Below, one piece after another: positions 9,098-17,302 of a stretch of DNA of 64,000 bases. Both the position numbers and the translations under genes were made by a program. Position 1 is the stretch's first letter. Each line of letters begins with the position of its first letter. The notes under the pieces were generated by a model that saw nothing but the letters and a program-made list of their open reading frames with translations, had not been told where the DNA came from and ran no database searches. The stretch comes from Actinacidiphila paucisporea (GTDB lineage: Bacteria; Actinomycetota; Actinomycetes; Streptomycetales; Streptomycetaceae), in contig NZ_FRBI01000019.1 of assembly GCF_900142575.1 (NCBI RefSeq), positions 85,981-149,980 of the forward strand, written 5' to 3'.

Positions 9098-10615
9098 ATG
9101 TCCCTACGCTCCTTACTGCGGCGCACGGTCAGCCCCGGACTGGTCACGGTGGCTGTTGCCGCCGTCGCGCTGGTCGTGTCCACCGGTATCGCCGACGCCG
9201 CGCCCGCACTGACCCGGATCAGCACCGATCCGTACACCAACTCCGGCAGCCAGCACGCCACCGAGGTCGAGCCCGACACCTTCGCCTACGGCTCCACCAT
9301 CGTCTCCGCCTTCCAGGTCGGCCGGTTCAACGACGGCGGCGGCTCCAACATCGGCTTCGCCACGTCCAGCGACGGCGGCGCCACCTGGACCCATGGCTTC
9401 CTGCCCGGGATCACCACGGCCGCCGGCGGCACCTATGCCCGGGTCAGCGACGCGGCGGTGGGGTACGACGCGAAGCACAACGTCTGGCTGATCTCCAGCA
9501 TCCCGATCACCTCGTCCGTCACGGTGCCGGTCGTCTACACCAGCCGCTCCACCGACGGCGGGCTGACGTGGAGCAACCCGGTGACCACCGCGACCGGTTC
9601 CAGCCTCGACAAGAACTGGATCGTCTGCGACAACACCTCGACCAGCGCGTACTACGGCAACTGTTACACCGAGTACGACAACAACGGTGACGGCGACCGC
9701 CTGAAGATGACCACCTCGTCCGACGGCGGAGCCACCTGGGGCGCGTCGAAGAACACCGGCAACAGCGCCACCGGTATCGGCGGCCAGCCCCTGGTGCAGC
9801 CCAACGGCACGGTGATCGTGCCCGCTGCCAGCGCCTCGGAGACGTCGATCCTCGCCTTCCGGTCCACCAACGGCGGCGCCAGCTGGACTTCGACCACGAC
9901 CGTCGCCACCGTCAGCACCTACACCGTCCGCGGGTCCCTGCGCAGCGGACCGCTGCCGTCGGCGGAGATCGACGCGTCGGGCACCGTCTACGTGGTCTGG
10001 CAGGACTGCCGTTTCCGCAGTTCCGGGGGCTCGTGCACCTCCAACGACATCGTGATGTCGACCACCACCAACGGGACCACCTGGTCCTCGGTGGTCCGTA
10101 TCCCGATCGACGCGACGACCACCACGGTCGATCACTTCATCCCCGGCCTCGCGGTCGACCGGGCGACGTCCGGCAGCACCGCGCACCTCGGGCTGGCCTA
10201 CTACTACCACCCGGTCGCCAACTGCACGGCCTCCAACTGCCAGCTGGACGTCGGATACCTCTCCTCCACGAACGGCGGAGCCACCTGGAGTGCCCCGACG
10301 CAGTTGGCGGGACCGATGACCCACTCGTGGCTGGCCGGCACCACGCAGGGGACCATGGTCGGCGACTACATCTCGACGTCCTTCGCCGGCGGCACGGCCC
10401 ACCCTGTCTTCGCCGTCGCCTCGGCTCCCTCCGGCGGTGTGTTCAACGAGGCCATGTACACGCCGTCCGCCGGTCTGGCCGCGGCCGCCGGCACCGCGGT
10501 CGCCCCGCCTGCCACCGCGCGCCAGAACGCCTTCTCGGCCGTACAAGCCGTGATCGCCTACGGACAGTGGCTGGCGAACGGCGGCGCCGAGGGCGGAGGT
10601 GAGGACAGCCCCTGA
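9098..10615 (+). CDS. Secreted sialidase-fold (BNR/Asp-box repeat) protein
   Basis: The protein has 505 residues. The start at ATG 9098 follows AGGAAGGGAA. The N-terminus is a secretion signal: RSLLRRTV, then the hydrophobic run VTVAVAAVALVV, then an AXA-type cleavage site ADAAPA near residue 33, so it is exported. At least five Asp-box repeats of the type S-x-D-G-G-x-T-W are visible (SSDGGATW, STDGGLTW, SSDGGATW, STNGGASW, STNGGATW), marking a six-bladed beta-propeller as in sialidases and other exo-glycosidases. Sialidase catalytic residues (arginine triad) are not obvious, so hydrolase activity or mere carbohydrate binding is unresolved. It stands alone and is followed by a strong terminator hairpin. 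Codon use is typical of the chromosome. Confidence 0.85.
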   Translation: MSLRSLLRRTVSPGLVTVAVAAVALVVSTGIADAAPALTRISTDPYTNSGSQHATEVEPDTFAYGSTIVSAFQVGRFNDGGGSNIGFATSSDGGATWTHGFLPGITTAAGGTYARVSDAAVGYDAKHNVWLISSIPITSSVTVPVVYTSRSTDGGLTWSNPVTTATGSSLDKNWIVCDNTSTSAYYGNCYTEYDNNGDGDRLKMTTSSDGGATWGASKNTGNSATGIGGQPLVQPNGTVIVPAASASETSILAFRSTNGGASWTSTTTVATVSTYTVRGSLRSGPLPSAEIDASGTVYVVWQDCRFRSSGGSCTSNDIVMSTTTNGTTWSSVVRIPIDATTTTVDHFIPGLAVDRATSGSTAHLGLAYYYHPVANCTASNCQLDVGYLSSTNGGATWSAPTQLAGPMTHSWLAGTTQGTMVGDYISTSFAGGTAHPVFAVASAPSGGVFNEAMYTPSAGLAAAAGTAVAPPATARQNAFSAVQAVIAYGQWLANGGAEGGGEDSP

Positions 10616-10630
10616 TCCCGCCCGGAGCGC

Positions 10631-10669
10631 CCGGGGCCCGGGCGGCGCTTGTGCGCCGGCCGGGCCCCG
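10631..10669 (+). terminator. Long GC-rich hairpin after the BNR protein gene
   Basis: CCGGGGCCCGG plus GCGGCGC pairs with GCGCCG plus GGCCGGGCCCCGG around a TTGT loop, 16 bp after the stop codon. There is no T-run, as is common for actinobacterial terminators. Confidence 0.6.
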
Positions 10670-10709
10670 GTCCGCTCAACTCCGTGGTGAACGGCTCACG
10701 AGCAGGCAG

Positions 10710-11138
10710 TCAGTGCTCGCCGGTGACGATCTCCTTCACCTCGCGGACTGCGTAGTACACGAGCACGTATCCGGCGGCGGGGGGTCCGCCCACCACGATC
10801 CCGCCGAAGCGTTGAGGACCAGACCGAGCAGCACCGCGGCAGCAAGCAGACCGTCGATCCGGGTGACCCGGCCTTCCGCCCTCAGTACCGGGTTGTCCAG
10901 GGCGGCACCGGTGCGGGCCTTGCCGAAGCCAGCGCCGGACAACTCCCAGACCACCCCCGTCGAGGCGCCGATCGATCAGGGAGTCCAGGCCGAACCCGGC
11001 CAGTGCCACCGACCTCGCCGCCACCGCGGCGGCGGCCAGCACCACGATGCCGGCCACGTTCCAGCCCAGCGTCACGTACTCCAGCACGAAGCCCCGGCGC
11101 AGCAGGACCTGCCGGGGGACCTCCTTCACTTCGCTCAC
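10710..11138 (-). pseudogene. Cation diffusion facilitator (CDF)-like transporter remnant
   Basis: Three frames carry pieces of one transporter. The first (from 11138: SEVKEVPRQVLLRRGFVLEY to FGLDSLI) is the N-terminus with two membrane segments and the CDF-like LAGFGLDSLI. A second frame then carries VVWELSG joined directly to GKARTGAALDNPVLRAEGRV and DGLLAAAVLLGLVLNA. The third piece (AAGYVLVYYAVREVKEIVTG) is back in the first frame. Compared with complete members of about 210 residues, a central stretch of about 60-70 residues is missing and two frameshifts remain. The intact protein would export divalent metal ions. The gene is dead unless the assembly is wrong. Confidence 0.7.
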
Positions 11139-11360
11139 CCGGCGAGTCTCCCAGTTGGCTCACCCGCCCAGGCACCGTTTCCGTCGCGGTGATCAGGGAC
11201 CCGACGACTCCTGGCCACCCGGAGGCCGTGCCCACTTCCGTTCCGGCCCGATCCGGGGACGTCACAGTCAGCCGACGGCCGGGGCTGTTGACAGGCGATC
11301 AGGTCCGGTCCAGCTCGCGCGGCACCTGATCCGGCGCTCGAACCGGAGTGCCGGGCGGTC

Positions 11361-12758
11361 TCAGCCGGCGGAGGGTGGATCAACGTCCCGTTGAAGGGGA
11401 GGGAGCGGCGGGGCGACAGGGGGCCCCGCCGGATCGGTGTCGAACTTGCGGTAGGAGCCATGGACGTTCTTCAGTACGGCTCCTCCCTGTTTGTCGATCA
11501 TGCGGGTCAGGCCCTCCTGACCGATACCGAAGGCGACCGCCCAGGCCACGATCTGGGCGCTGTTGTCGAGGGCGGACAGTCCGGGGAGGAATCCGCCGCG
11601 GATCAGGATCAGGCCGAGGATTGCGGACAGGGCGCCGATCGGGAGGCGCAGCATCAGCAGGCACACCGGCACCATGTACGGCATCGCCGTGCCCTGGATG
11701 TGCCGGATGGAGGCCGCCCCTGCCAGGGTCGCCCCTGTCACCCCGCACAGGGCCACCAGCAGGACCGCGGAGCCCGAGGCCGTGCTGCCGATGGGGCAGA
11801 CCATCGCGACCACGCCAGTGGTCTGGCTGGGAGGGTCGAAGCACAGCTTCGGGGGGAGCCCTGCCGGCATGAGGTAGCCCGACAGGATGAACAGCACGGT
11901 GATGGCGGTAGTGACGAGAAACGTCGCCAGCAGGATGTTCCGGAAGCTGCGGACCCGCGCCACCTCCGTCTCCTCGACGTAGTTGGCGGCGCTCATGACC
12001 GCGACGGCCAGGCCCTTGAACTCCGGGGACAGGACATTCGCGTTCTGCTGCAGATGCGTTTCCAGGGAGGTGAGCCTGGGGTCCTGGGGGCCGAGGTGAT
12101 GGCGCCCCCGGGTGATGACCTCGGCGCCGTACCACCGGAGCTCGTCATTAGGGACCAGTCGCAGCAGGAGGAGTTCGGCCTCATGGATGTTGGCCTCCAC
12201 CCTGGCCACGTCCGAGCCCGTCCACCAGGCCCAGAACGAGTGCCTTTCGACGGCATCCCGAGCGGCTTCCAGGCACACCCGTGCCTTGTGGGCCAGTTCC
12301 AGGTCGGCGGGGTCAAGCCGGTGCCGCGCCTCGATGCGGTTGAGGTCGGCCTGGAGCACGGCGATGTGCGCGCTCTTGCGATGGCACCAGGCGCCCGGCC
12401 TCTTCCGGGCGGCGACGTCGTGATCTTCGTCCGGATGACTCACCCGGTCCAGATGGGAGAGCCGTGATTCGGCGTCACGGATGCGCGCGTCCGCCGCATC
12501 CCGGGCAAAGGCACGCCTTCGCCACGGCCTGATCGACCGGGCGTCGGTCGCGTCTTGCGCCGAACGAAGCAGCCGCTGCACTTCACCCATCGCGCGGTGG
12601 TCGGCCTGCCGGGTGCTCCGGATCCGGTCGAGTTCCTCCTCGAGCTTGCGGATGTGGGAGTCCGACTGACGGCGCGTGCGCGCCGGCCGCCACCGTGAGC
12701 CGGCGTCCGGGGCTCCTGCCCGGGTGCTCCCAGTGGGTCCCTTGCCGGTTGCCGCCAT
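11361..12758 (-). CDS. Membrane protein of unknown function with N-terminal coiled coil
   Basis: This 465-residue protein is not recognised. I set the start at ATG 12758 (MAATGKGPTGS); an open frame upstream has no support. The first 250 residues are highly charged and helical, with heptad-like stretches such as HIRKLEEELDRIRSTRQADH and later LLLLRLVPNDELRWYGAEV, suggesting a cytoplasmic coiled coil. From about residue 290 there are four to five membrane segments (NILLATFLVTTAITVLFILS, SAVLLVALCGVTGATLAG, YMVPVCLLMLRLPIGAL, SAILGLILIRGGFLPG, IVAWAVAFGIGQEGL). The C-terminal tail is proline-rich and cytoplasmic. The gene stands alone, with a degenerate SpoIIE-like fragment divergent from it. 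A membrane-anchored scaffold or sensor is possible but unproven. Confidence 0.6.
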   Translation of the reverse strand: MAATGKGPTGSTRAGAPDAGSRWRPARTRRQSDSHIRKLEEELDRIRSTRQADHRAMGEVQRLLRSAQDATDARSIRPWRRRAFARDAADARIRDAESRLSHLDRVSHPDEDHDVAARKRPGAWCHRKSAHIAVLQADLNRIEARHRLDPADLELAHKARVCLEAARDAVERHSFWAWWTGSDVARVEANIHEAELLLLRLVPNDELRWYGAEVITRGRHHLGPQDPRLTSLETHLQQNANVLSPEFKGLAVAVMSAANYVEETEVARVRSFRNILLATFLVTTAITVLFILSGYLMPAGLPPKLCFDPPSQTTGVVAMVCPIGSTASGSAVLLVALCGVTGATLAGAASIRHIQGTAMPYMVPVCLLMLRLPIGALSAILGLILIRGGFLPGLSALDNSAQIVAWAVAFGIGQEGLTRMIDKQGGAVLKNVHGSYRKFDTDPAGPPVAPPLPPLQRDVDPPSAG

Positions 12759-13012
12759 CGCGCTCTCTCCTGCGTGCCTGAACCCGCGTGCCTGACGGCC
12801 GACCGCGCCGGGCCACCGGCGGGAACAGCTCGGGGCCGTCACTCCACAGCATGGGGCGCGCCGCACGGGTTCGCGCGCTCGTACGCCCATGTGGCCGCTC
12901 CACGTGGGCCTCGAACGGCCCCCCGAGGCTGGCGCGCGGGTGGGAAGGGGCGGTGGTTGACTGATGCGGCCGGTCCGCGGCGGTTCGCCTGCCCCGAGGA
13001 GGTCGCACGGCC

Positions 13013-13479
13013 ATGGAGCACCCACGGGAGCCGGAGCCGGCCGACGGTGTCAGCGAGCGCCTCGTCCAGGCCAGTCGGTGGTGCAACTGCGGTCACCCGC
13101 CGCCGCTGCTCATCAGGGACCAGCGGGTGCTGCCGGGGGCGCTGGAACGCGAGGCCCAGACCCCCATGGGACCGCCCTCCCACCTCGCACCCGGCCCGCG
13201 CACCGTGCACGAGGAGAGACTGCGGCCCGGCGACCGGGTGCTGCTGCACACCGACGGAGTGTCCGAGGCGCGGATGCGCGACGGAACGCTGTTCGGCATG
13301 GGCCGCTTCACCGACGCGATCATCCGCGCCACGGGCTGGCGTCGGAGGTCCTGCGCCGGCTGATCCACCAGATCCTCGACGAGCAGGGCAGCCAGCTGCG
13401 CGAGGACGCCACCATCCTCCTCCTGGAGTGGAAGCCGCCCCTGTCCGACCAGGAGACGGGCGGCGCCGGGGAAAGCTGA
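13013..13479 (+). pseudogene. SpoIIE-type PP2C phosphatase fragment, truncated and frameshifted
   Basis: The middle of a SpoIIE/RsbU-like phosphatase domain is readable: CNCGHPPPLLI, then RLRPGDRVLLHTDGVSEARMRDG and FGMGRFTDAII from the frame starting at 13013. Near 13335-13340 the frame shifts and continues as LASEVLRRLIHQILDEQ and LREDATILLLEW to a stop at 13479. The N-terminal half of the domain, including the first metal-binding aspartate, is missing; the residues before CNCGH are unrelated. Intact relatives, often with PAS/GAF sensor domains, dephosphorylate anti-anti-sigma factors. This copy cannot be a working phosphatase. Confidence 0.7.
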
Positions 13480-13598
13480 CGAGCGCTTGGGCGCTCGCAC
13501 CGACCCGCCTGCCGCGTCCGGTCCGGCGCGGACGGGGGCAGTGTTTCGCCAGGTCGCCCGGCCGGTCGCGAGCGCGGGACCTGGCGAAGCGACGGCTC

Positions 13599-14447
13599 TC
13601 AGTCCTCGTCGGGCGGAGGCAGGACTCCCGCGGCGGTGAGGCGGGCGGCGCGGAGCTTGGCACGGCTGGCGTTGATCGCGCCCCCCGCCCCGCCGGCTAT
13701 GACCAGCCAGAAGCCCGTCATCACCCACCCGGGGTGCCGTACGGGAGCGCTCGCCGGGTCGACGGCGACGCCCTCGACGGTCGAGCGGGCGATCGTGCCG
13801 TCGCTGTCGCCGTTCTGGGTGCGGTAGCGGGAGTCGTTGGAGTTGTTGCGGTTGTCACCCATCACGAACAGCCGTCCCTCAGGGACGGTGATGTCGATCG
13901 GGGCGCCGGGGGCGAGCGGCCCGGGTCGCAGGTAGGGCTCGTGCAGCGGGCTGCCGTTGAGCTCCACCGTGCCGTCCGAGTGGATGACGAGGTGGTCGCC
14001 GCCCTGGGCGATGACCCGCTTGAGGTAGGTCCCGCCGATGCCCGGCGCACCCCAGTCCCGGACGGAGAAGAGGATCACCTGGCCGTCCCGTACCGCCGAG
14101 CCGCCGACCTGTCTGATCGTGACCTCGGCGCCGGGCCAGTAGGTCGGCGACATCGACGCGCTGCTCTGGTCGATCGTCCGGTAGTCGGACCTGTAGCGGA
14201 TGATCGACCCGACGCCGAGGGCCGCTGTCACCGCGCCGGCGGCCAGCAGCCCCAGCCAGACCGCGATCATCAGCCGACTGGCACCGGTTCGCGGGATCCG
14301 GCGCGGATACGGCTGCCAGCCGTGCTGCCACGGGAAAGGCTCCGCCGCCTTCCGCTTCCCGGCCCGTGCGCCGGCAGCCTGCGCGGGCACCGTCAAGCCA
14401 TCCTGCTGATGCGCCGCCCCCGGCAACCGCGTTCCCCGCCCGTTCAT
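13599..14447 (-). CDS. lepB: Signal peptidase I
   Basis: This 282-residue S26-family protease cleaves signal peptides on the outer face of the membrane. One N-terminal membrane anchor is visible (LMIAVWLGLLAAGAVTAALG), the catalytic serine in SASMSPTYWPGAEV, the general-base lysine in YLKRVIAQGGDHL, and the conserved box RLFVMGDNRNNSNDSR. A second hydrophobic segment (GWVMTGFWLVIAGGAGGAI) near the C-terminus gives the two-anchor topology seen in several Streptomyces signal peptidases. I chose ATG 14447 because GAGAGGGCGGGGC lies just upstream; ATG 14465 is the alternative. The proline/arginine-rich cytoplasmic N-terminus of about 70 residues is long. It may be an extra copy, because streptomycetes carry several, and no ribosomal-protein or rnhB neighbour is present. 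Confidence 0.88.
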   Translation of the reverse strand: MNGRGTRLPGAAHQQDGLTVPAQAAGARAGKRKAAEPFPWQHGWQPYPRRIPRTGASRLMIAVWLGLLAAGAVTAALGVGSIIRYRSDYRTIDQSSASMSPTYWPGAEVTIRQVGGSAVRDGQVILFSVRDWGAPGIGGTYLKRVIAQGGDHLVIHSDGTVELNGSPLHEPYLRPGPLAPGAPIDITVPEGRLFVMGDNRNNSNDSRYRTQNGDSDGTIARSTVEGVAVDPASAPVRHPGWVMTGFWLVIAGGAGGAINASRAKLRAARLTAAGVLPPPDED

Positions 14448-14656
14448 GCCCCGCCCTCTCGTCATCCGCTCGCAGCGGAAGGGCGACATCATGGCAGGTC
14501 CGCGGCATGCACGACCAGCCCGGACGTACGCGCGCGCCGCCGGGGTGAGAGCGCCGGTTCGGGCGGGGGCCCGCGCCCCTTACGGGACCTGACGGCGTCA
14601 CGGACGACGGGGTCCGGCGGCCGGTGCTGCCCAGGCCGGTGTTCCGACAATGTCCT

Positions 14657-15538
14657 TCAAGGGCGGATGTTCTCCAGGTCGTCGAGGAGGCCGGCGTGCG
14701 TCGGCTGCCACCCGAGGGCATTGCGGGTGTGGGCGCTGGACGCAGGCTGGTCCATGGCGAAGATCGGGCCGAACGGGCCGAAGCTCTCCTCCGGGACCTC
14801 CCGGACCGGCAGGCCCAGCCGTCGGCCGACGACCGTAGCGATGTCCCGCACCGCGTCGCCCTCGTCGGCCACGGCGTGCCAGGCTGTCCCGGCCGGTGCC
14901 GATTCGAGGGCCAGACGGAACAGGACCGCCGCGTCGAGCGCGTGCACGGCCGGCCAGCGCTGGGTGCCGTCGCCCGGGTAGCCGGCCACTCCGGTGCGGC
15001 GCGCCGCGTCGACCAGCATGCCGGCGAATCCACCCCGGCCGTCGTTGTGGACCGTGCGCGGCATGCGGACAGCCGTGCTGCGCACACCACTTGAGGCCAG
15101 ATCCAGCAGCGTATTGACCGCGCGGCCCCGACCGCCCACCGGTCCGTCGGTCGGCAGCGGGTCGGTCTCGGTGGAGGCGCGACCCGGCACCGCGGGCGTA
15201 CCCGAGACCGCGACGATCGGCCGGCCGGTCCCGATGAGTTCCTGCCCCAGCGCGGCGACAGCGGCGCTCTCCTGGGCGATGGACCGCGCGACCGCGCCCG
15301 GGCTGCTGTAGTCGCGCCCGAACGCCAGACTGATCACGCCGTCGCACTGTGCGGCGCCGGACCGCAGGACGTCGAGGTCCGCGAGGTCGCCGCGCAGCGC
15401 CTTGGCGCCCGCGCTCTCCAGGATCCGCGCGGAACCGTCCGAGCGGGCCAGCGCGAGAACGGTGTGGCCGTTGTCGAGCAGTTCGCTGACGACGGCGGAG
15501 CCGATGGTGCCGGTACCGCCGGTGATGAAGACGTGCAT
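14657..15538 (-). CDS. NAD(P)-binding epimerase/reductase (extended SDR-like)
   Basis: This 293-residue protein starts at ATG 15538 behind GGGAGAG. It opens with the nucleotide-binding motif MHVFITGGTGTIGSAVVSEL (GxxGxxG) and has the acidic residue-poor segment LALARSDGSARIL, suggesting NADP preference. Later features (SSGVRSTAVRMPRTVHNDG, AVHALDAAVLFRLALE, HTRNALGWQPTHAGLLDDL) match the NAD-dependent epimerase/NmrA-like group acting on small substrates. The classical YxxxK is not seen. It is divergent from a TetR gene, with two near-identical palindromes between them, so it is almost certainly the main target of that repressor and is induced by a small-molecule ligand. Substrate unknown. Confidence 0.82.
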   Translation of the reverse strand: MHVFITGGTGTIGSAVVSELLDNGHTVLALARSDGSARILESAGAKALRGDLADLDVLRSGAAQCDGVISLAFGRDYSSPGAVARSIAQESAAVAALGQELIGTGRPIVAVSGTPAVPGRASTETDPLPTDGPVGGRGRAVNTLLDLASSGVRSTAVRMPRTVHNDGRGGFAGMLVDAARRTGVAGYPGDGTQRWPAVHALDAAVLFRLALESAPAGTAWHAVADEGDAVRDIATVVGRRLGLPVREVPEESFGPFGPIFAMDQPASSAHTRNALGWQPTHAGLLDDLENIRP

Positions 15539-15551
15539 GTGCTCTCCCGTA

Positions 15552-15577
15552 AGTGATGGGACCCTTGTCCCATCACT
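15552..15577. promoter_or_regulatory. TetR operator 1
   Basis: AGTGATGGGAC and GTCCCATCACT form a perfect 11+11 bp palindrome around CCTT in the divergent region between the reductase (start 15538) and the TetR gene (start 15626). The core half-site TGATGGGAC is shared with operator 2. Lying 14-39 bp upstream of the reductase start, it would block that promoter. Confidence 0.8.
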
Positions 15578-15587
15578 CACCTTACAC

Positions 15588-15611
15588 AGTGATGGGACAA
15601 GAGTCCCATCA
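15588..15611. promoter_or_regulatory. TetR operator 2
   Basis: TGATGGGAC and GTCCCATCA form a 9+9 bp palindrome around AAGA at 15590-15611. Its centre is 36 bp from that of operator 1. It lies 14-36 bp before the TetR start codon, so the regulator probably represses itself as well. Confidence 0.78.
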
Positions 15612-15625
15612 TCTATTCTGTTCGC

Positions 15626-16204
15626 ATGGCTAGATGGCAACCGGGAGCGGCACAGCGACTCGTCGTCGCGGCGGTCGACCTGTTCACCGAGCAGGGGTAC
15701 GACGCCACCACGGTGGCGCAGATCGCCGAGCGCGCCGGCGTCACCAAGAGCACCTTCTTCCGGCACTTCCCCGACAAGCGCGAACTGCTGGTCGCCGGCC
15801 AGGAGACGCTCAGCAGGCTGCTCGCCGACGGCATCGCCGAGGCGCCCGAGAGCGCCAGCCCGCTCCAGGCGGTGGCAGCCGGTCTCCAGCGCGCATCGAG
15901 CGCCATGGGACCGACCAACCGCGAACTCGGCCCCCGCCTCGAAGCAGCCGTGGCCGCCAGCACCGAACTGCAGGAGCGCGACGCCCTCAAGAGCGTCGGC
16001 CTCGCGGCTGCCATGACCGCCGCGCTCGTCGCCCGCGGTATCCCCGACCCGACCGCGCACCTCGCGGGCGAGCTGGGAGTCCTGGCGTTCAAGCGGGGCT
16101 ACGCCCAGTGGTCGGAAAGCGATCGCGACGACGGGGAAGGGCTCGCGCCGCACGCACTGGCAGCCCTGGAGGACCTGCGCGCGGCGACCGCGACGCTGGG
16201 CTGA
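15626..16204 (+). CDS. TetR-family transcriptional repressor
   Basis: This 192-residue protein has the N-terminal TetR helix-turn-helix AAVDLFTEQGYDATTVAQIAERAGVTKSTFFRHFPDKRELL at about residues 14-55, with the usual conserved FxxG-x-ATTV and TxFxHFxxK signature. The C-terminal two thirds is the helical ligand-binding and dimerisation domain, not conserved enough to predict a ligand. The ATG at 15626 is 15 bp past operator 2. With the divergent SDR-like gene and two identical core half-site palindromes, this is a textbook autoregulated repressor-target pair. Ligand and physiological trigger are unknown. Confidence 0.92.
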   Translation: MARWQPGAAQRLVVAAVDLFTEQGYDATTVAQIAERAGVTKSTFFRHFPDKRELLVAGQETLSRLLADGIAEAPESASPLQAVAAGLQRASSAMGPTNRELGPRLEAAVAASTELQERDALKSVGLAAAMTAALVARGIPDPTAHLAGELGVLAFKRGYAQWSESDRDDGEGLAPHALAALEDLRAATATLG

Positions 16205-16308
16205 TCGGCTGCCGCCCGGCGCGAGCCCCGGGCGTGGACCGGCGCGCTCGGCCCGCCGCCGTCTCGGGGCCGTCGAGGCCGGTCACCCGCAGGTGCGGAC
16301 CGGCGCGC

Positions 16309-17295
16309 TCAGCCCGCCGTGGTGTCGAACGCACCGAGGAGGTGCTGCGCGGCCAGCGCCGCGGTCATCTTCCCGTCCCTGACCTGCTGTTCCAGCTCCG
16401 GGGCCAGGGCGCGTACGGCCGGATGGCCCTGGAGGCGGCCGAGGAGTTCCTCGCGCGCCATCGTCCAGGCCCAGTCGACCTGCTGGTCGCGGCGCTTGGC
16501 GGCCAGCCTGCCGCCGGAGTCCAGAAGCGCGCGGTGCTGCTCCAGCCGCTCCCACACGGTGTCCATGCCGGTGGACTCCAGGGCGCTGCAGTGGAGGACC
16601 GGCGGGGTCCATTGCGCGTCGGCCGGCTGCATCAGGCGCAGCGCGCCGGACAGCTCCCGGGCGGCGGAGCGTGCGTCCTGCTCGTGGCGGCCGTCCGCCT
16701 TGTTGACGGCGATCACGTCGGCCAGCTCCAGTACGCCCTTCTTGATGCCCTGCAGTTGGTCGCCGGTGCGGGCGAGGGTGAGCAGCAGGAAGGAGTCGAC
16801 CATCCGCGAGACGGCGGTCTCGGACTGGCCGACTCCCACGGTCTCCACCAGCACCACGTCGTAGCCCGCGGCCTCCATGACGACCATGGACTCCCGGGTC
16901 GCCCTCGCCACCCCGCCCAGGGTGCCCGCGGAGGGGGAGGGGCGGACGAACGCCGACGGGTCCACGGCGAGGCGTTCCATGCGCGTCTTGTCGCCGAGGA
17001 TGGAACCGCCGGTGAGGCTGGAGGACGGGTCGACCGCGAGGACGGCGACCCGGTGCCCGCGGGAGGTGAGCATCGTGCCGAAGGCGTCGATGAAGGTCGA
17101 CTTGCCCACCCCCGGGACACCGCTGATCCCGATCCGCCGGGCGCCGCCGCTGTGCGGAAGCAACTCCGTCAGCAGCCGCTGGGCCGGTTCCCGGTGGTCC
17201 GGGCGGCGGGATTCGACGAGGGTGATCGTCCGCGCGATGAGCGCACGTCTGCCGTCGAGCACGCCCTGGACGTAGTCGTCGACGTCGATGTCCAT
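16309..17295 (-). CDS. meaB: Methylmalonyl-CoA mutase chaperone GTPase MeaB
   Basis: This 328-residue G3E-family P-loop GTPase protects and reloads B12-dependent methylmalonyl-CoA mutase. Motifs are RIGISGVPGVGKSTFIDAFG (Walker A), AVDPSSSLTGGSILGDKTRM (family hallmark), the Walker-B region DVVLVETVGVGQSE, and the guanine-specificity motif VNKAD. Its ATG at 17295 is 7 bp after the mutB stop, so it is the third gene of the mutA-mutB-meaB operon. Length is normal. Together the three genes interconvert succinyl-CoA and methylmalonyl-CoA, which in streptomycetes also supplies polyketide extender units. No B12 riboswitch was recognised ahead of the operon. Confidence 0.95.
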   Translation of the reverse strand: MDIDVDDYVQGVLDGRRALIARTITLVESRRPDHREPAQRLLTELLPHSGGARRIGISGVPGVGKSTFIDAFGTMLTSRGHRVAVLAVDPSSSLTGGSILGDKTRMERLAVDPSAFVRPSPSAGTLGGVARATRESMVVMEAAGYDVVLVETVGVGQSETAVSRMVDSFLLLTLARTGDQLQGIKKGVLELADVIAVNKADGRHEQDARSAARELSGALRLMQPADAQWTPPVLHCSALESTGMDTVWERLEQHRALLDSGGRLAAKRRDQQVDWAWTMAREELLGRLQGHPAVRALAPELEQQVRDGKMTAALAAQHLLGAFDTTAG

Positions 17296-17302
17296 ACGGG
17301 CG

